Assembly: GCF_002204795.1 (NCBI RefSeq)
Contig: NZ_NIXO01000027.1
Coordinates: 19,661 to 83,660 of the forward strand
Direction of reading: 5' to 3'
Length of the DNA stretch: 64,000 bases
From: Pseudomonas sp. K2I15
GTDB lineage: Bacteria > Pseudomonadota > Gammaproteobacteria > Pseudomonadales > Pseudomonadaceae
Shown here: positions 8,477 through 17,335 of the stretch, in pieces
Layout: each line of letters starts with the position of its first letter
Position numbering within the stretch: position 1 is the first letter of the stretch
Position numbers and translations under genes: made by a program
The notes under the pieces: model-generated
What the model saw: only the letters and a program-made list of their open reading frames with translations
What the model was told of the DNA's origin: nothing
Database searches by the model: none

Positions 8477-9079
8477 ATGTTGAAAATCGTCCACCTGCTA
8501 ACGGGCGCTGCAGCGTTGCTGCTGTCCTTTATCCCCAGCCTGCGATCAGAAACCCTGCCTTACCTGCAACAACCTGACGCTCTCTACCTGACCTTCTTTG
8601 GTCTTCTTAACCTGACACTGGCTCCAGTCATTCCTTACTGGAACAAAGGCCCGCGTCATCAACTGCAAAACCTGGTCAGCGCCCTGCTGGTTCTGGCTGT
8701 TGTCGTGCAAACCCTCACCCTGCTGGCGCCTATGCCTGAAGTCGGTGGCCACCCGGCCGTCCTGCTCAGCCTGGCAATAGCACTGGTAGCCATCGTTCTT
8801 CATCTGGCCATCAGTTTTTACCGTTCCTCCCCGGCCGCTGCGTCGCAAAGCTACGACATGACCAACCGGGATACCGGTACCGTGAAGTGGTTCAACACCT
8901 CCAAGGGCTTCGGCTTTATTTCCCGGGATTCGGGCGACGATATCTTCGTCCACTTCCGGGCGATTCGCGGCGAAGGCCATCGCGTCCTGGTGGAAGGCCA
9001 GCGCGTGGAGTTCTCCGTAATGAACCGTGACAAGGGCCTGCAAGCTGAAGATGTGATCGCCGCGTTGCCGCGTCGCTGA
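8477..9079 (+). CDS. Membrane-anchored cold-shock-domain protein
   Basis: A 200-residue protein with two parts. Residues 1-115 hold four predicted membrane helices (about 4-21, 38-55, 66-88, 94-115). Residues 133-198 are a complete cold-shock domain with RNP-1 (SKGFGFISR) and RNP-2 (DDIFVHF), starting TGTVKWFN. The cold-shock domain binds single-stranded nucleic acid, so this is a membrane-tethered RNA/DNA-binding protein, presumably with the domain in the cytoplasm. It matches in position a cold-shock-like gene next to slyX in P. aeruginosa. The role of the membrane part is unknown. Confidence 0.88.
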   Translation: MLKIVHLLTGAAALLLSFIPSLRSETLPYLQQPDALYLTFFGLLNLTLAPVIPYWNKGPRHQLQNLVSALLVLAVVVQTLTLLAPMPEVGGHPAVLLSLAIALVAIVLHLAISFYRSSPAAASQSYDMTNRDTGTVKWFNTSKGFGFISRDSGDDIFVHFRAIRGEGHRVLVEGQRVEFSVMNRDKGLQAEDVIAALPRR

Positions 9080-9099
9080 TTCCAGCACCCCGAAAAAAG

Positions 9100-9137
9100 A
9101 AACCGCGATGCAGCCTGGCTGCATCGCGGTTTTTTTA
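9100..9137. terminator. Bidirectional terminator between cold-shock-domain gene and slyX
   Basis: AAACCGCGATGCAGCC and GGCTGCATCGCGGTTT form a 16-pair perfect stem around a TG/A centre, with seven Ts after it on the plus strand and TTTCTTTTTTC after it on the minus strand. It serves the convergent cold-shock-domain gene and slyX. Confidence 0.93.
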
Positions 9138-9163
9138 TGCCTCGGGATTGACTCCCCGCCTCA

Positions 9164-9370
9164 TTAATAATGAGGCGGCGGCGCTTCTTCCTCGGACGAC
9201 TCGAACTGGCCGCCCATTTCTTCCTGGCGCTTGAGCAACGCGGTCATCTGCAACTGCAGGCGCTCGACCGCCCGTTGCTGGGTAACCAGGATGTCATTAA
9301 GGGTCTCAATGGTGTCGTCCTGAAAGGCCAGGCGGCTTTCCAGGTCGGTCACGCGGTCTTGAAGGTCCAT
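9164..9370 (-). CDS. slyX: SlyX family coiled-coil protein
   Basis: A 68-residue protein, almost entirely coiled coil: LQDRVTDLESRLAFQDDTIE and ETLNDILVTQQRAVERLQLQ in heptad pattern, ending in the proline-rich PPPHY tail typical of SlyX. Function is unknown; the E. coli gene lies next to slyD but is separate from it. It follows the HIT gene by three bases on the same strand, so the two form one transcription unit. Confidence 0.93.
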   Translation of the reverse strand: MDLQDRVTDLESRLAFQDDTIETLNDILVTQQRAVERLQLQMTALLKRQEEMGGQFESSEEEAPPPHY

Positions 9371-9373
9371 GGT

Positions 9374-9808
9374 TCAAGCCTCCAGGAACGTGAAGTCGGA
9401 CGGCAGGATCTCGCGCAGGCGTGCACGAATCACCGTCACTTGCTCGTCGCTGTATGGCTTCGCCGGATGCTTGCCCCAGACCGGCGCAGGCCAGGCGGCG
9501 TCATCGCGCTTGCGCACGATCACATGCACGTGCAGTTGGCTGACCACATTCCCCAGGGCACCAATATTCATTTTGTCGGCGCCAAACCCTTCATTAAGCA
9601 ACTGCGCCAGCGCCGTGCTTTCCTGCCACACCCGCTGCTGGTCGGCGACATCCAGCTGAAACACTTCGCTGATACCGTCTATGCGCGGCACCAGGATGAA
9701 CCAGGGGTAATTCGAGTCATTGGACAGCAGCAGCCGGCAAAGGGGGAAATCCCCGATGGGCAAGGTGTCTTGTTGAAGACGTGGATCTAAGGCGAACACA
9801 GCAGTCAC
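9374..9808 (-). CDS. HIT-family nucleotide-binding protein
   Basis: A 144-residue histidine-triad protein. The triad segment near residues 95-101 reads QLHVHVI rather than HxHxH: the first His is Gln while the second (the nucleophile in characterised members) and third are kept. Members hydrolyse or transfer nucleoside phosphates such as AppppA or AMP-lysine. The Gln variant is common in proteobacterial HIT proteins and does not by itself mean loss of activity. It is the first gene of the HIT-slyX pair, divergent from the long control region before the porin. Confidence 0.9.
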   Translation of the reverse strand: MTAVFALDPRLQQDTLPIGDFPLCRLLLSNDSNYPWFILVPRIDGISEVFQLDVADQQRVWQESTALAQLLNEGFGADKMNIGALGNVVSQLHVHVIVRKRDDAAWPAPVWGKHPAKPYSDEQVTVIRARLREILPSDFTFLEA

Positions 9809-10682
9809 TCCCGTTCGGCGGGTCAGGTTTCAGGCGCCCAGCATACCTGCGAATGCCTGGCGCTTCACGGCGAATGCATCAGGCCGAATACGCGCCCAAA
9901 CAGGACATCACGAAAAAAAGCGCACCATTTCGAGACAGGCCAATATTTCAGCTACGCTAAATGACCAATGCATCCAAACCCAGTCAAAGTCGGGATGCGG
10001 GACACCCTTCAAGAGCTTGAGCCAGACAGCTTGCAAGGCGTGAAGAGTGACCAGCAGCAAAAATGCCGGCAGGGAACAAATGCACCAAAATGACCCATTT
10101 GTGCCTCAAAGGGATCCGCCGACTACCCACCGAACGGGGTGAACCGGTAACGTTTTGCGCTGGTGCAGCTTTTATGCACCACCGCACAGGAGTACAGCAG
10201 GCGCGTCAAGGCCAAACCAAACGGCGTAAAAAGCCCGTGCTTATGCGGTTTTTACAGGGCATTGACAATTTTCACGAAAAAATCACATTCGGTTACGCAT
10301 TTGTGCACGCTTGTTGCATTCACACCCCTATGGTCGACAACAGCACCGGCAGGAAGCCGGTGTTTCGCGCCAGAAAACAACAGCGGGTCAATGCTTTTCA
10401 GGGAAGTGTTAAAACTTTCAAGGGTGACTTTTCCACCCTGGTTTCAAGGTTTTAAAACAGCATTGAAGTTGTCAGTCCGGTTACATTCGGACTGTAAATT
10501 TGCGACATGGACATAGCAATTTACGACAGGCTCGTAAAGAAGCTGAAAGGATAGATAGGCAAGTATCGCCAATATTGTCAGCGTGATATAAGTTTGCGCC
10601 GACACAAAAAAGAAAGAGCCGCCCAGACAAAAATACAGGTGGGACGGCAGTACTCTTCCTAAAACCAAAGGAGCAAATCACG
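9809..10682. other. Long non-coding region upstream of the OprD-family porin
   Basis: About 870 bases without a convincing gene. Seen in it: a hairpin CACCGGC-aggaa-GCCGGTG at 10343-10361 followed by TTTCGCG; a dyad CAGTCCG-N8-CGGACTG at 10473-10494; and right beside it GTAAATTTGC-N12-GCAATTTAC at 10494-10524. The last two are candidate operators or leader structures for the porin. An open frame at 10063-10455 lacks family resemblance and a ribosome-binding site, so I do not call it. Confidence 0.5.
10473..10524. promoter_or_regulatory. Two adjoining inverted repeats, candidate operators of the porin gene
   Basis: The first dyad is CAGTCCG/CGGACTG with an 8-base spacer. The second is GTAAATTTGC/GCAATTTAC with a 12-base spacer and one missing base. 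They touch each other and end about 160 bases before the porin start. OprD porins are often controlled by ArgR or substrate-specific regulators, but neither arm fits a motif I can name. Confidence 0.4.
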
Positions 10683-11954
10683 ATGCGCGTGATGAAGTGG
10701 AGCATGATCGCCCTGGCTGTTTCAGCAGGCACCTCGCAGTTCGCAATCGCGTCCTCCCAGGACGATTCCAAGGGCTTTGTTGAGGACAGTACGTTCAGCA
10801 TCAACACTCGCCTCATAAACTTTGGTCGCGACTTCCGTAACAACGACACCGGCAAAAGCCGCGTCAACGAAACCGGTCTGGGCTTCAACGGCCTGTACCA
10901 GTCGGGCTTCACCCAAGGCACCATCGGTGTGGGTGTCGACGTGATCGGTCTGCTGGGCGTCAAACTGGACAGCGGCAAGGGTCGTTCCGGTACCGGTCTG
11001 TTTCCAACAGGCTCCGACGGTCGCTCTGAAGATGATTACTCCAAAGGCGGCGGCGCAGTTAAGTTCCGTATTTCCGATACGGTCCTGAAAGTCGGCGACC
11101 AGTACACCACTGCACCTGTATTCGCATCCGATGACAGCCGTCTGCTGCCTGAGCTGCCACAAGGTATCTCGATCACCAGCAACGAGATCAAGGGCCTGAA
11201 ACTCGAAGGCGGTCACTTCACTTCGAGCGTGGCGCAAGCCCAGACCTACCGCGACAGCCTGGGCCTGACAAAAACTGACTTTATCGGTGGCGTCTACGCC
11301 CTCACTCCAGAAGTCAGCGCCAGCCTGTACTACGCGAAGACCGAAGACTACTGGAAAAAAACCTACGCCAACCTGAACTGGACTCACGCGCTTAGCAATG
11401 AGCAGTCCCTGGCAGTAGACTTCAACATCTACAGCACCAAAAGTGATGGTGCTGGCCTGCAACGGGCTGAGAAAGACGGCACCACTAAACTGGATAACCG
11501 TGCCTACAGCTTGCAAGGCGCGTACACCATCCAGGCTCACACCTTTACCCTGGCCTACCAGAAGGTTAGCGGTGACGGTGACTACGGTTACGGCGTAGAC
11601 GGCGGCGGCACGATCTTCCTTGCCAACTCCATCGCTCGTTCCGACTTTAACGCTGAAGACGAGAAGTCCTTCCAGGCTCGCTACGACCTGAACATGGCGA
11701 CTTTCGGCGTTCCAGGCCTGAGCTTCATGACTCGCTACGTTAAAGGTACCGGCGCCAACACCGCTGACACCTCGAACGGTAAAGAGTGGGAACGTGACAT
11801 CGAAGCCAAGTACGTGATCCAGAGCGGCCCGGCTAAAGACCTGAGCCTGCGTGTACGTCAAGCCACTTATCGCTCCAGCGACGGTGTGTACTACGGTTCG
11901 GCGTCGATCGACGAACTGCGTCTGATCGCGCAATACCCGCTGAACATCTTGTAA
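10683..11954 (+). CDS. oprD: OprD-family outer-membrane porin
   Basis: A 423-residue protein with a signal peptide (MRVMKWSMIALAVSAGTSQF, cleavage near residue 24) and a predicted 18-strand barrel. Family marks include GFVEDSTFSINTRLINF after the signal, the SxGxD-like start of strand repeats, and the C-terminal ELRLIAQYPLNIL. OprD porins admit basic amino acids, small peptides and organic acids. Its place beside the HIT and slyX genes matches that of oprD itself in P. aeruginosa, so I use that symbol; orthology was judged from context and sequence memory. AAAGGAG lies nine bases before the ATG. Confidence 0.88.
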   Translation: MRVMKWSMIALAVSAGTSQFAIASSQDDSKGFVEDSTFSINTRLINFGRDFRNNDTGKSRVNETGLGFNGLYQSGFTQGTIGVGVDVIGLLGVKLDSGKGRSGTGLFPTGSDGRSEDDYSKGGGAVKFRISDTVLKVGDQYTTAPVFASDDSRLLPELPQGISITSNEIKGLKLEGGHFTSSVAQAQTYRDSLGLTKTDFIGGVYALTPEVSASLYYAKTEDYWKKTYANLNWTHALSNEQSLAVDFNIYSTKSDGAGLQRAEKDGTTKLDNRAYSLQGAYTIQAHTFTLAYQKVSGDGDYGYGVDGGGTIFLANSIARSDFNAEDEKSFQARYDLNMATFGVPGLSFMTRYVKGTGANTADTSNGKEWERDIEAKYVIQSGPAKDLSLRVRQATYRSSDGVYYGSASIDELRLIAQYPLNIL

Positions 11955-11980
11955 TTGGCAGTTTGATTACAACGATGACT

Positions 11981-12040
11981 TAGGGCTTCGGCCCTAAACA
12001 AAAAGCCGCTCACTTGTTCGCAAGTGAGCGGCTTTTTCAT
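11981..12040 (+). terminator. Tandem terminator after oprD
   Basis: A small hairpin TAGGGC-ttcg-GCCCTA (11981-11996) is followed at once by AAAAGCCGCTCACTTG-ttcg-CAAGTGAGCGGCTTTT with a T run. The second is a perfect 16-pair stem and probably works in both directions. Confidence 0.95.
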
Positions 12041-12144
12041 TGCAACTAGATCTCAATACCCGGATAACTAGCAAGCTAACTATCTAGTTTGGTCACCGGA
12101 TTGAACCTGACCTGATGGCCAAGTTCAATCCGCAAGTCTCGCTA

Positions 12145-12987
12145 TTACTTTGCAGCACTTTCCTGCATTACCCGAATAACCCGCTGCGGAAACGGGATAT
12201 CGATCCCCGCGCCTTTCAGACGGTCCCGCGCCAGTTCATTAAACATGAACACCACATCCCAATAATCCGAAGTCTTGGTCCAGACTCGCAGGGATACGGT
12301 GATCGAACTGTCGCCCAGGGTCGAAACTACCGCTGCCGGCGCCGGATCAGCCAATACGCGCGGGTCCTTGGCCAGTTCCAGCAACACTTCGCGCGCCTTC
12401 TGCAAGTCGGCTTCGTAGTCGACACCTACATCAAACACCACCTTGCGGGTCGGCTGACGGTTGGTGTTGGTGATAATGCCGTTGGACAGGATGCCGTTAG
12501 GCACGATCACGGTCTTGTTGTCGCCGGTACGCAGCACGGTGTGAAAAATCTGGATGCTGTCGACGGTACCCGAGGTGCCTTGGGCTTCGATCCAGTCACC
12601 AATACGGAACGGACGAAACAACAGAATCAGCACGCCACCGGCAAAGTTCGCCAGGCTGCCTTGCAACGCCAGGCCGATGGCCAGGGTAGCGGCACCAATG
12701 GCGGCGACGAACGAGGTGGTTGCCACGCCGATCATCGAGGCCACGCTGACCATCAGCATGATCTTGAGGGCGATGTTCGCAAGGCTGGTGATGAAGTGCT
12801 GCAGCGCCAGGTCCGCGTTACGGATGGCCAGCAAGCGACCCACGCGGTGGGTCAATACATTGATCAGCCACCAGCCAATGGCCAGGGTAATGACGGCCAG
12901 CAGTACCCGGCTGCCGTATTCCATGATCATCGGGATCCACGACTGCGAGGTTTTGATCAAGTGATCCATTTCAGCGTTCAAATCCAT
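12145..12987 (-). CDS. mscS: MscS-type small-conductance mechanosensitive channel
   Basis: A 280-residue protein of the basic MscS size. Three membrane helices lie at about residues 27-50, 66-88 and 92-118. The third carries the glycine/alanine-packed pore segment GAATLAIGLALQGSLANFAG followed by FRPFRIGDWI, the family signature, and the beta and alpha/beta cytosolic domains follow. These channels open under membrane tension and release solutes on osmotic down-shock. AGGAG lies eight bases before the ATG. Pseudomonas genomes carry several MscS paralogues, so the symbol denotes the family type. Confidence 0.92.
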   Translation of the reverse strand: MDLNAEMDHLIKTSQSWIPMIMEYGSRVLLAVITLAIGWWLINVLTHRVGRLLAIRNADLALQHFITSLANIALKIMLMVSVASMIGVATTSFVAAIGAATLAIGLALQGSLANFAGGVLILLFRPFRIGDWIEAQGTSGTVDSIQIFHTVLRTGDNKTVIVPNGILSNGIITNTNRQPTRKVVFDVGVDYEADLQKAREVLLELAKDPRVLADPAPAAVVSTLGDSSITVSLRVWTKTSDYWDVVFMFNELARDRLKGAGIDIPFPQRVIRVMQESAAK

Positions 12988-13030
12988 GTAGCTTCTCCTA
13001 TGTAGCGGATGTGCGGCGTTATTGACTGCC

Positions 13031-13059
13031 TAAAAACGCAAATGAGCCCCGCAGGGCTC
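13031..13059 (-). terminator. Terminator after yajQ
   Basis: GAGCCC-cgca-GGGCTC forms a short stable hairpin. On the minus strand it is followed by ATTTGCGTTTTTAGG, a usable T tract, just downstream of yajQ. Confidence 0.7.
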
Positions 13060-13123
13060 AAATACAGGCACTGGCTCTGGGGCGTGGGACGTCACAAACA
13101 CCCACAGGTTCCCCAAAAGGCCA

Positions 13124-13609
13124 TCAGTCGCGGAAGTTATTGAACTGCAGCGGCATGTCGAAAGTCTTGGCGCGCAAGGCAGTAATGGCCTCTTGCAAAT
13201 CGTCACGCTTCTTGCCGGTGATGCGCACCTGCTCGCCCTGGATCGCGGCCTGGACCTTGAGCTTGGCGTCCTTGACGTGAGCGACGATTTTCTTCGCCAG
13301 CTCCTTGTCGATGCCTTCCTTGAGCACGGCTTCCTGCTTCATCAGCTTGCCGGATGCATAAGCGTCCTTGATTTCAAGGCACTGCGCATCGATCTTGCGC
13401 TTGACCAGAGACAGCTTGAGGATCTCAATCATCGCTTCCAGCTGGAAGTCGGCTTCCGCGGTCAGGTTGACGGTCAGCTCCTTTTCCTTGAACTCGAAGC
13501 TGCCCTTGCCCTTCAAGTCATAGCGACGATCCAGCTCCTTGACGGCGTTCTCGACGGCGTTGGTGACTTCGTGTTTGTCCAGTTCGGATACCACGTCGAA
13601 CGACGGCAT
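13124..13609 (-). CDS. YajQ-family nucleotide-binding protein
   Basis: A 161-residue protein with the full family pattern: MPSFDVVSELDKHEVTNAVE at the start, RYDLKGK, and VRITGKKRDDLQEAI near the C-terminus, two ferredoxin-like halves. YajQ proteins bind nucleic acids or nucleotides; the Xanthomonas and P. aeruginosa members bind cyclic di-GMP and influence virulence gene expression. In the P. aeruginosa order I remember, a response-regulator gene lies between this gene and panE; here only 125 bases separate them. Confidence 0.94.
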   Translation of the reverse strand: MPSFDVVSELDKHEVTNAVENAVKELDRRYDLKGKGSFEFKEKELTVNLTAEADFQLEAMIEILKLSLVKRKIDAQCLEIKDAYASGKLMKQEAVLKEGIDKELAKKIVAHVKDAKLKVQAAIQGEQVRITGKKRDDLQEAITALRAKTFDMPLQFNNFRD

Positions 13610-13734
13610 GTAATTTCTCCAATAAAAAGGGGCGCGGCTCAGTAGAGATGGAGCACGCCCAGGCTAAAATGCCCGGGCATTATAGCGGTTCTTTTGCCTC
13701 GTTCACTGCGGGCAGCCTTACGGAGTAAAAACTG

Positions 13735-14652
13735 ATGTCGACCACCTGGCATGTCCTTGGCGCCGGCAGTCTCGGGACACTGTGGGCCGCCCGCCTGGCC
13801 CGCGCCGGATTGCCCGTGCGGCTGATCCTGCGGGACCCCGCGCGGCTGGCGAGCTATCAGGCCGCCAAGGGCCTGACCCTGGTTGAGCAAGGCATGGCTC
13901 ACACCTACCCGGTCGTCGGCGAAACATCCGACAGCCCAGGGCCGATTCATCGCCTGCTGGTGGCGTGCAAAGCCTACGACGCTCAGGAGGCCATCGCACA
14001 GCTTGAACATCGACTGGTGCCGGACGCCGAACTGATCCTGTTGCAAAACGGCCTGGGCAGCCAGGACGCGGTCGCAGCTCAACTGCCGCAAGCCCGATGC
14101 ATTTTCGCCTCCAGCACTGAAGGTGCGTTTCGCGAGAGCGACTGGCGGGTAGTGTTTGCTGGCCACGGCTATACCTGGCTGGGGGATGCGAGCCACCCTA
14201 CCCCGCCGCTATGGCTCGATGACCTGCAAGCCGCCGGCATTCCCCATGAGTGGAGCACCGACATCCTCAGCCGCCTGTGGCGCAAACTGGCTCTGAACTG
14301 CGCTATCAACCCGCTGACCGTGCTGTACCAATGCCGCAATGGCGAGCTGCAAGCCCATCAATGCGAAGTCGCCACCCTGTGCGCCGAACTCGCCGACCTG
14401 CTGGAATGCTGCGGCCAACCCGCTGCCGCGCAGGACTTGCACAGCGAAGTGGAACGCGTGATCCAGGCCACAGCGGCCAATTACTCCTCGATGTACCAGG
14501 ACGTGGCCAATGCCCGGCGCACTGAAATCAGCTACTTGCTGGGCTACGCCTGCCAGGCGGCAGTACGCCACCAACTGACCTTGCCGCACCTGCAACAACT
14601 CCAGGTGCGCTTGGTACAGCGACTGTCTGCACGCGGATTGCCCAGCGACTGA
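13735..14652 (+). CDS. panE: 2-dehydropantoate 2-reductase (PanE/ApbA family)
   Basis: A 305-residue oxidoreductase. The NADP-binding Rossmann motif GAGSLGTLWAARLARAG is at residues 7-23, and the C-terminal domain begins at the conserved RKLALNCAINPLTVLYQC, which holds the catalytic Lys and substrate Asn. It reduces ketopantoate to pantoate in the pantothenate/CoA pathway. It lies 46 bases upstream of a sensor kinase in the same direction and may be cotranscribed with it, a pairing without obvious metabolic logic. Confidence 0.92.
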   Translation: MSTTWHVLGAGSLGTLWAARLARAGLPVRLILRDPARLASYQAAKGLTLVEQGMAHTYPVVGETSDSPGPIHRLLVACKAYDAQEAIAQLEHRLVPDAELILLQNGLGSQDAVAAQLPQARCIFASSTEGAFRESDWRVVFAGHGYTWLGDASHPTPPLWLDDLQAAGIPHEWSTDILSRLWRKLALNCAINPLTVLYQCRNGELQAHQCEVATLCAELADLLECCGQPAAAQDLHSEVERVIQATAANYSSMYQDVANARRTEISYLLGYACQAAVRHQLTLPHLQQLQVRLVQRLSARGLPSD

Positions 14653-14698
14653 AGCACGCGCTACCCTGACTACTTGTTCCTTTGTAGCGAAAACCTTG

Positions 14699-16735
14699 AT
14701 GCCACTGCGCCAGCGTCTCGAAAATCTACCGGTTGGGCAGAAACTGCTGGCGGCCCTGCTGGTGTTATTGACCACCGTGTTGCTGGTGGCCAACCTGACC
14801 TTTATCAGCGCCGCCTACTGGATCTCCCAGGAAAGCATGGCGCCCCAGGCCTTGCAGGCCATCGGTCGGCTGGTGTCCAACCCGTCGCTCTCCGCCGAAG
14901 CGCTGGACTCACCGCTCAAGGCGCAAACCCTGCTGGATGAGTTGACCAGCTACTCGCCATTACGCGCCGCGGCCTTATATGACGGCGAAGGTACGCGTCT
15001 GGCCCAGTTGCAACACGCCAATCGACTGCACCTGCCAGACAGTTACCAGCAGATTGAAACCTGGCGCGCCACCGAGTTTCGCAGCAATCAGGTAATCACC
15101 ATTCCCCGTGCAGGCCAGCCGTCCGGGCATTTGCTGCTGGTGGCCAGCAGCGAACTGCCAGTGGCCTTTTACACCGGGACCTTCACCGCGAGCCTCGGCA
15201 TCCTGATTTTCAGCGTGCTGCTGTGGCTGGTGATTGCCCGGCAGATCAAGCGCCTGATTACCCGGCCGATCCACGAACTGGAAGAATTGTCGCGCCAGGT
15301 CACGCGGGAAGAGAACTACGCCCTGCGTGCCGGTCGCGGCAACCATGACGAAATTGGCAGCCTGGCTGAAGCCTTCAACACCATGCTTTCGCGCATCGAA
15401 GCCCGCGAGCAGCAACTCAAGCGCGCGCGGGATGATTCCCAGGCCGCCTACGATCAAGCCCAGGGCCTGGCGGAAGAAACCCGCCACACCAACCGCAAGC
15501 TGGAGCTGGAAGTCCAGGTGCGCAGCAAGATCGAGAAAAAACTCACTGGCTTCCAGAATTACCTCAACAGCATCATCGACTCGATGCCCTCGGCGCTGAT
15601 CGCCCTGGACGAACAACTGTACGTCACCCAGTGGAACCAGGAAGCCACCGCACTTTCCGGCACCCGCCTGGACGAGGCACTGAACCAGCCGATCTTCCTC
15701 GCCTTCCAGCCGCTCAAGCCTTTCCTGCCGCAAATCAAGGCCACGGTGGAGCAACATACTGTGGAACGGATTGAGCGGGTGACCTGGGTCAAGGATGACG
15801 AGCCCAAGCACTACGCCCTGACTTTCTACCCGCTGATGGGCGGTGCGGGGCGCGGCGTGGTGATCCGGATCGACGACATCACCCAGCGCCTGTCCCTGGA
15901 AGAAATGATGGTGCAGTCAGAGAAGATGCTCTCGGTCGGTGGCCTCGCCGCCGGCATGGCCCACGAAATCAACAACCCGCTGGGGGCGATCCTGCATAAC
16001 GTGCAGAACATCCGCCGCCGGCTCTCCAACGAGCTACCGAAAAACCTCGAGCATGCCGAACAGGTCGGCATTGACCTGGACACGGTCAACCGCTACCTGC
16101 AAAGCCGCGAAGTGCCGCAATTGCTCGACGGCATCCAGCAAGCCGGCGCACGGGCGGCGAAAATCGTCACCCATATGCTCAGCTTCAGCCGCCGCAGCAA
16201 CCGCCAGATGGCACCCTGCGATTTACCGGCCTTGATCGACCAAGCGGTGGAAATTGCCGGCAACGATTTCGACCTCACCGTCGGCTTCGACTTCAAGGGC
16301 CAGGCGATCATTCGCCAGTTCGACCCACAGTTGGGCCCGGTCCCCGGCACCGCCAACGAACTGGAGCAAGTACTGCTCAACCTGCTGAAAAACGCCGCCC
16401 AGGCGATTCACCAGCGTGAAGATGACAGCGAGCCCGGGCGTATCATCCTGCGCACCCGGCTCAACCCGCCGTGGGCGGAAATCCAGGTGGAAGACAACGG
16501 CGTCGGCATGAGCGAGAACGTGCGTAAACGCACCTTCGAACCGTTCTTCACCACCAAGGAAATCGGCCAGGGCACCGGGCTGGGGTTATCGGTTTCGTAT
16601 TTCATCATCACCAACAATCACAAGGGGCAGATGGAAGTGCATTCCACCCTCGGCCAGGGCACCTGCTTTACCCTGCGCCTGCCCTTGGCCGGCAGCCAAC
16701 TGCCCCCCAACGAACTCACTCAACTGGAGCGCTAA
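14699..16735 (+). CDS. Membrane sensor histidine kinase (HAMP-PAS-HisKA-HATPase), no adjacent regulator
   Basis: A 678-residue kinase. TM1 spans about residues 16-38, a periplasmic sensor region 40-155, TM2 162-181, then HAMP (183-235), a coiled coil (235-285), a PAS domain (290-395) and HisKA with phospho-acceptor His422 in GMAHEINNPLGA. The ATPase has N box LLNLLKNAAQAI, G1 DNGVG and G2 GTGLGLSVS. I take the ATG at 14699 rather than the TTG just before it. No response regulator is encoded next to it. By order (yajQ, panE, kinase, adenosyltransferase, mutT) it resembles P. aeruginosa PA4398, reported to affect swarming and biofilm formation; that link is inference. Confidence 0.9.
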   Translation: MPLRQRLENLPVGQKLLAALLVLLTTVLLVANLTFISAAYWISQESMAPQALQAIGRLVSNPSLSAEALDSPLKAQTLLDELTSYSPLRAAALYDGEGTRLAQLQHANRLHLPDSYQQIETWRATEFRSNQVITIPRAGQPSGHLLLVASSELPVAFYTGTFTASLGILIFSVLLWLVIARQIKRLITRPIHELEELSRQVTREENYALRAGRGNHDEIGSLAEAFNTMLSRIEAREQQLKRARDDSQAAYDQAQGLAEETRHTNRKLELEVQVRSKIEKKLTGFQNYLNSIIDSMPSALIALDEQLYVTQWNQEATALSGTRLDEALNQPIFLAFQPLKPFLPQIKATVEQHTVERIERVTWVKDDEPKHYALTFYPLMGGAGRGVVIRIDDITQRLSLEEMMVQSEKMLSVGGLAAGMAHEINNPLGAILHNVQNIRRRLSNELPKNLEHAEQVGIDLDTVNRYLQSREVPQLLDGIQQAGARAAKIVTHMLSFSRRSNRQMAPCDLPALIDQAVEIAGNDFDLTVGFDFKGQAIIRQFDPQLGPVPGTANELEQVLLNLLKNAAQAIHQREDDSEPGRIILRTRLNPPWAEIQVEDNGVGMSENVRKRTFEPFFTTKEIGQGTGLGLSVSYFIITNNHKGQMEVHSTLGQGTCFTLRLPLAGSQLPPNELTQLER

Positions 16736-16738
16736 CCC

Positions 16739-17317
16739 ATGGGCTTTCGCCTGTCGAAAATTTACACCCGTACCGGTGACAAGGGCGAAACAGGCCTGGG
16801 CGACGGTCGCCGCGTGCCCAAGGACCATCCACGGGTGGAGGCGATTGGCGAAGTTGATGCGTTGAACAGCCAACTTGGTTTGTTGCTGGCGGGGCTGGAG
16901 GAACAGAGCGGGCAGCATCCGGCGCTAAAGGATGTGGTCGAGGTGCTGACGCCTTGCCAGCATCGACTGTTTGATCTGGGCGGCGAGTTGGCGATGCCGG
17001 TGTATAAAGCGCTGAATGCGGCGGAAGTCGACCGACTTGAGGCTGCGATCGATCGTTGGAATGAAGAGGTCGGGCCGCTGGAAAACTTCATTCTGCCGGG
17101 TGGTTCGGCGTTGATTGCCCAGGCTCATGTATGCCGCAGCCTGGCCCGCAGTGCCGAGCGGCGCTGCCAGCACCTGAATGCGGTGGAACCGCTGGAGGGC
17201 GTGGGGTTGGCGTATATCAACCGGTTGTCGGACTTGCTGTTTGTGGCAGCCAGGGTGATTGCCAAGCGTCAGGGCGTTGCGGAAATTTTGTGGCAGGCGG
17301 CCGCGAAGCCGCACTAA
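16739..17317 (+). CDS. PduO-type ATP:cob(I)alamin adenosyltransferase
   Basis: A 192-residue protein with the ATP-binding N-terminal motif KIYTRTGDKGETGLGDGRRV (residues 7-26), the VEAIGEVDALNSQLG helix and the conserved RSLARSAERR segment of the active site. It transfers the adenosyl group of ATP to cob(I)alamin, making coenzyme B12. It begins three bases after the sensor-kinase stop codon, so the two are cotranscribed. This is the PduO (MMAB) class, unrelated to the CobA/BtuR enzymes of the main corrin operon. Confidence 0.93.
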   Translation: MGFRLSKIYTRTGDKGETGLGDGRRVPKDHPRVEAIGEVDALNSQLGLLLAGLEEQSGQHPALKDVVEVLTPCQHRLFDLGGELAMPVYKALNAAEVDRLEAAIDRWNEEVGPLENFILPGGSALIAQAHVCRSLARSAERRCQHLNAVEPLEGVGLAYINRLSDLLFVAARVIAKRQGVAEILWQAAAKPH

Positions 17318-17335
17318 TGCTGACTGACTGAAACT

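Noticed and set aside
10063..10455. A 130-codon open frame in the gap before the porin
   Set aside because: No ribosome-binding site, unusual composition for this genome (many Lys, Cys and His codons), and no known domain.
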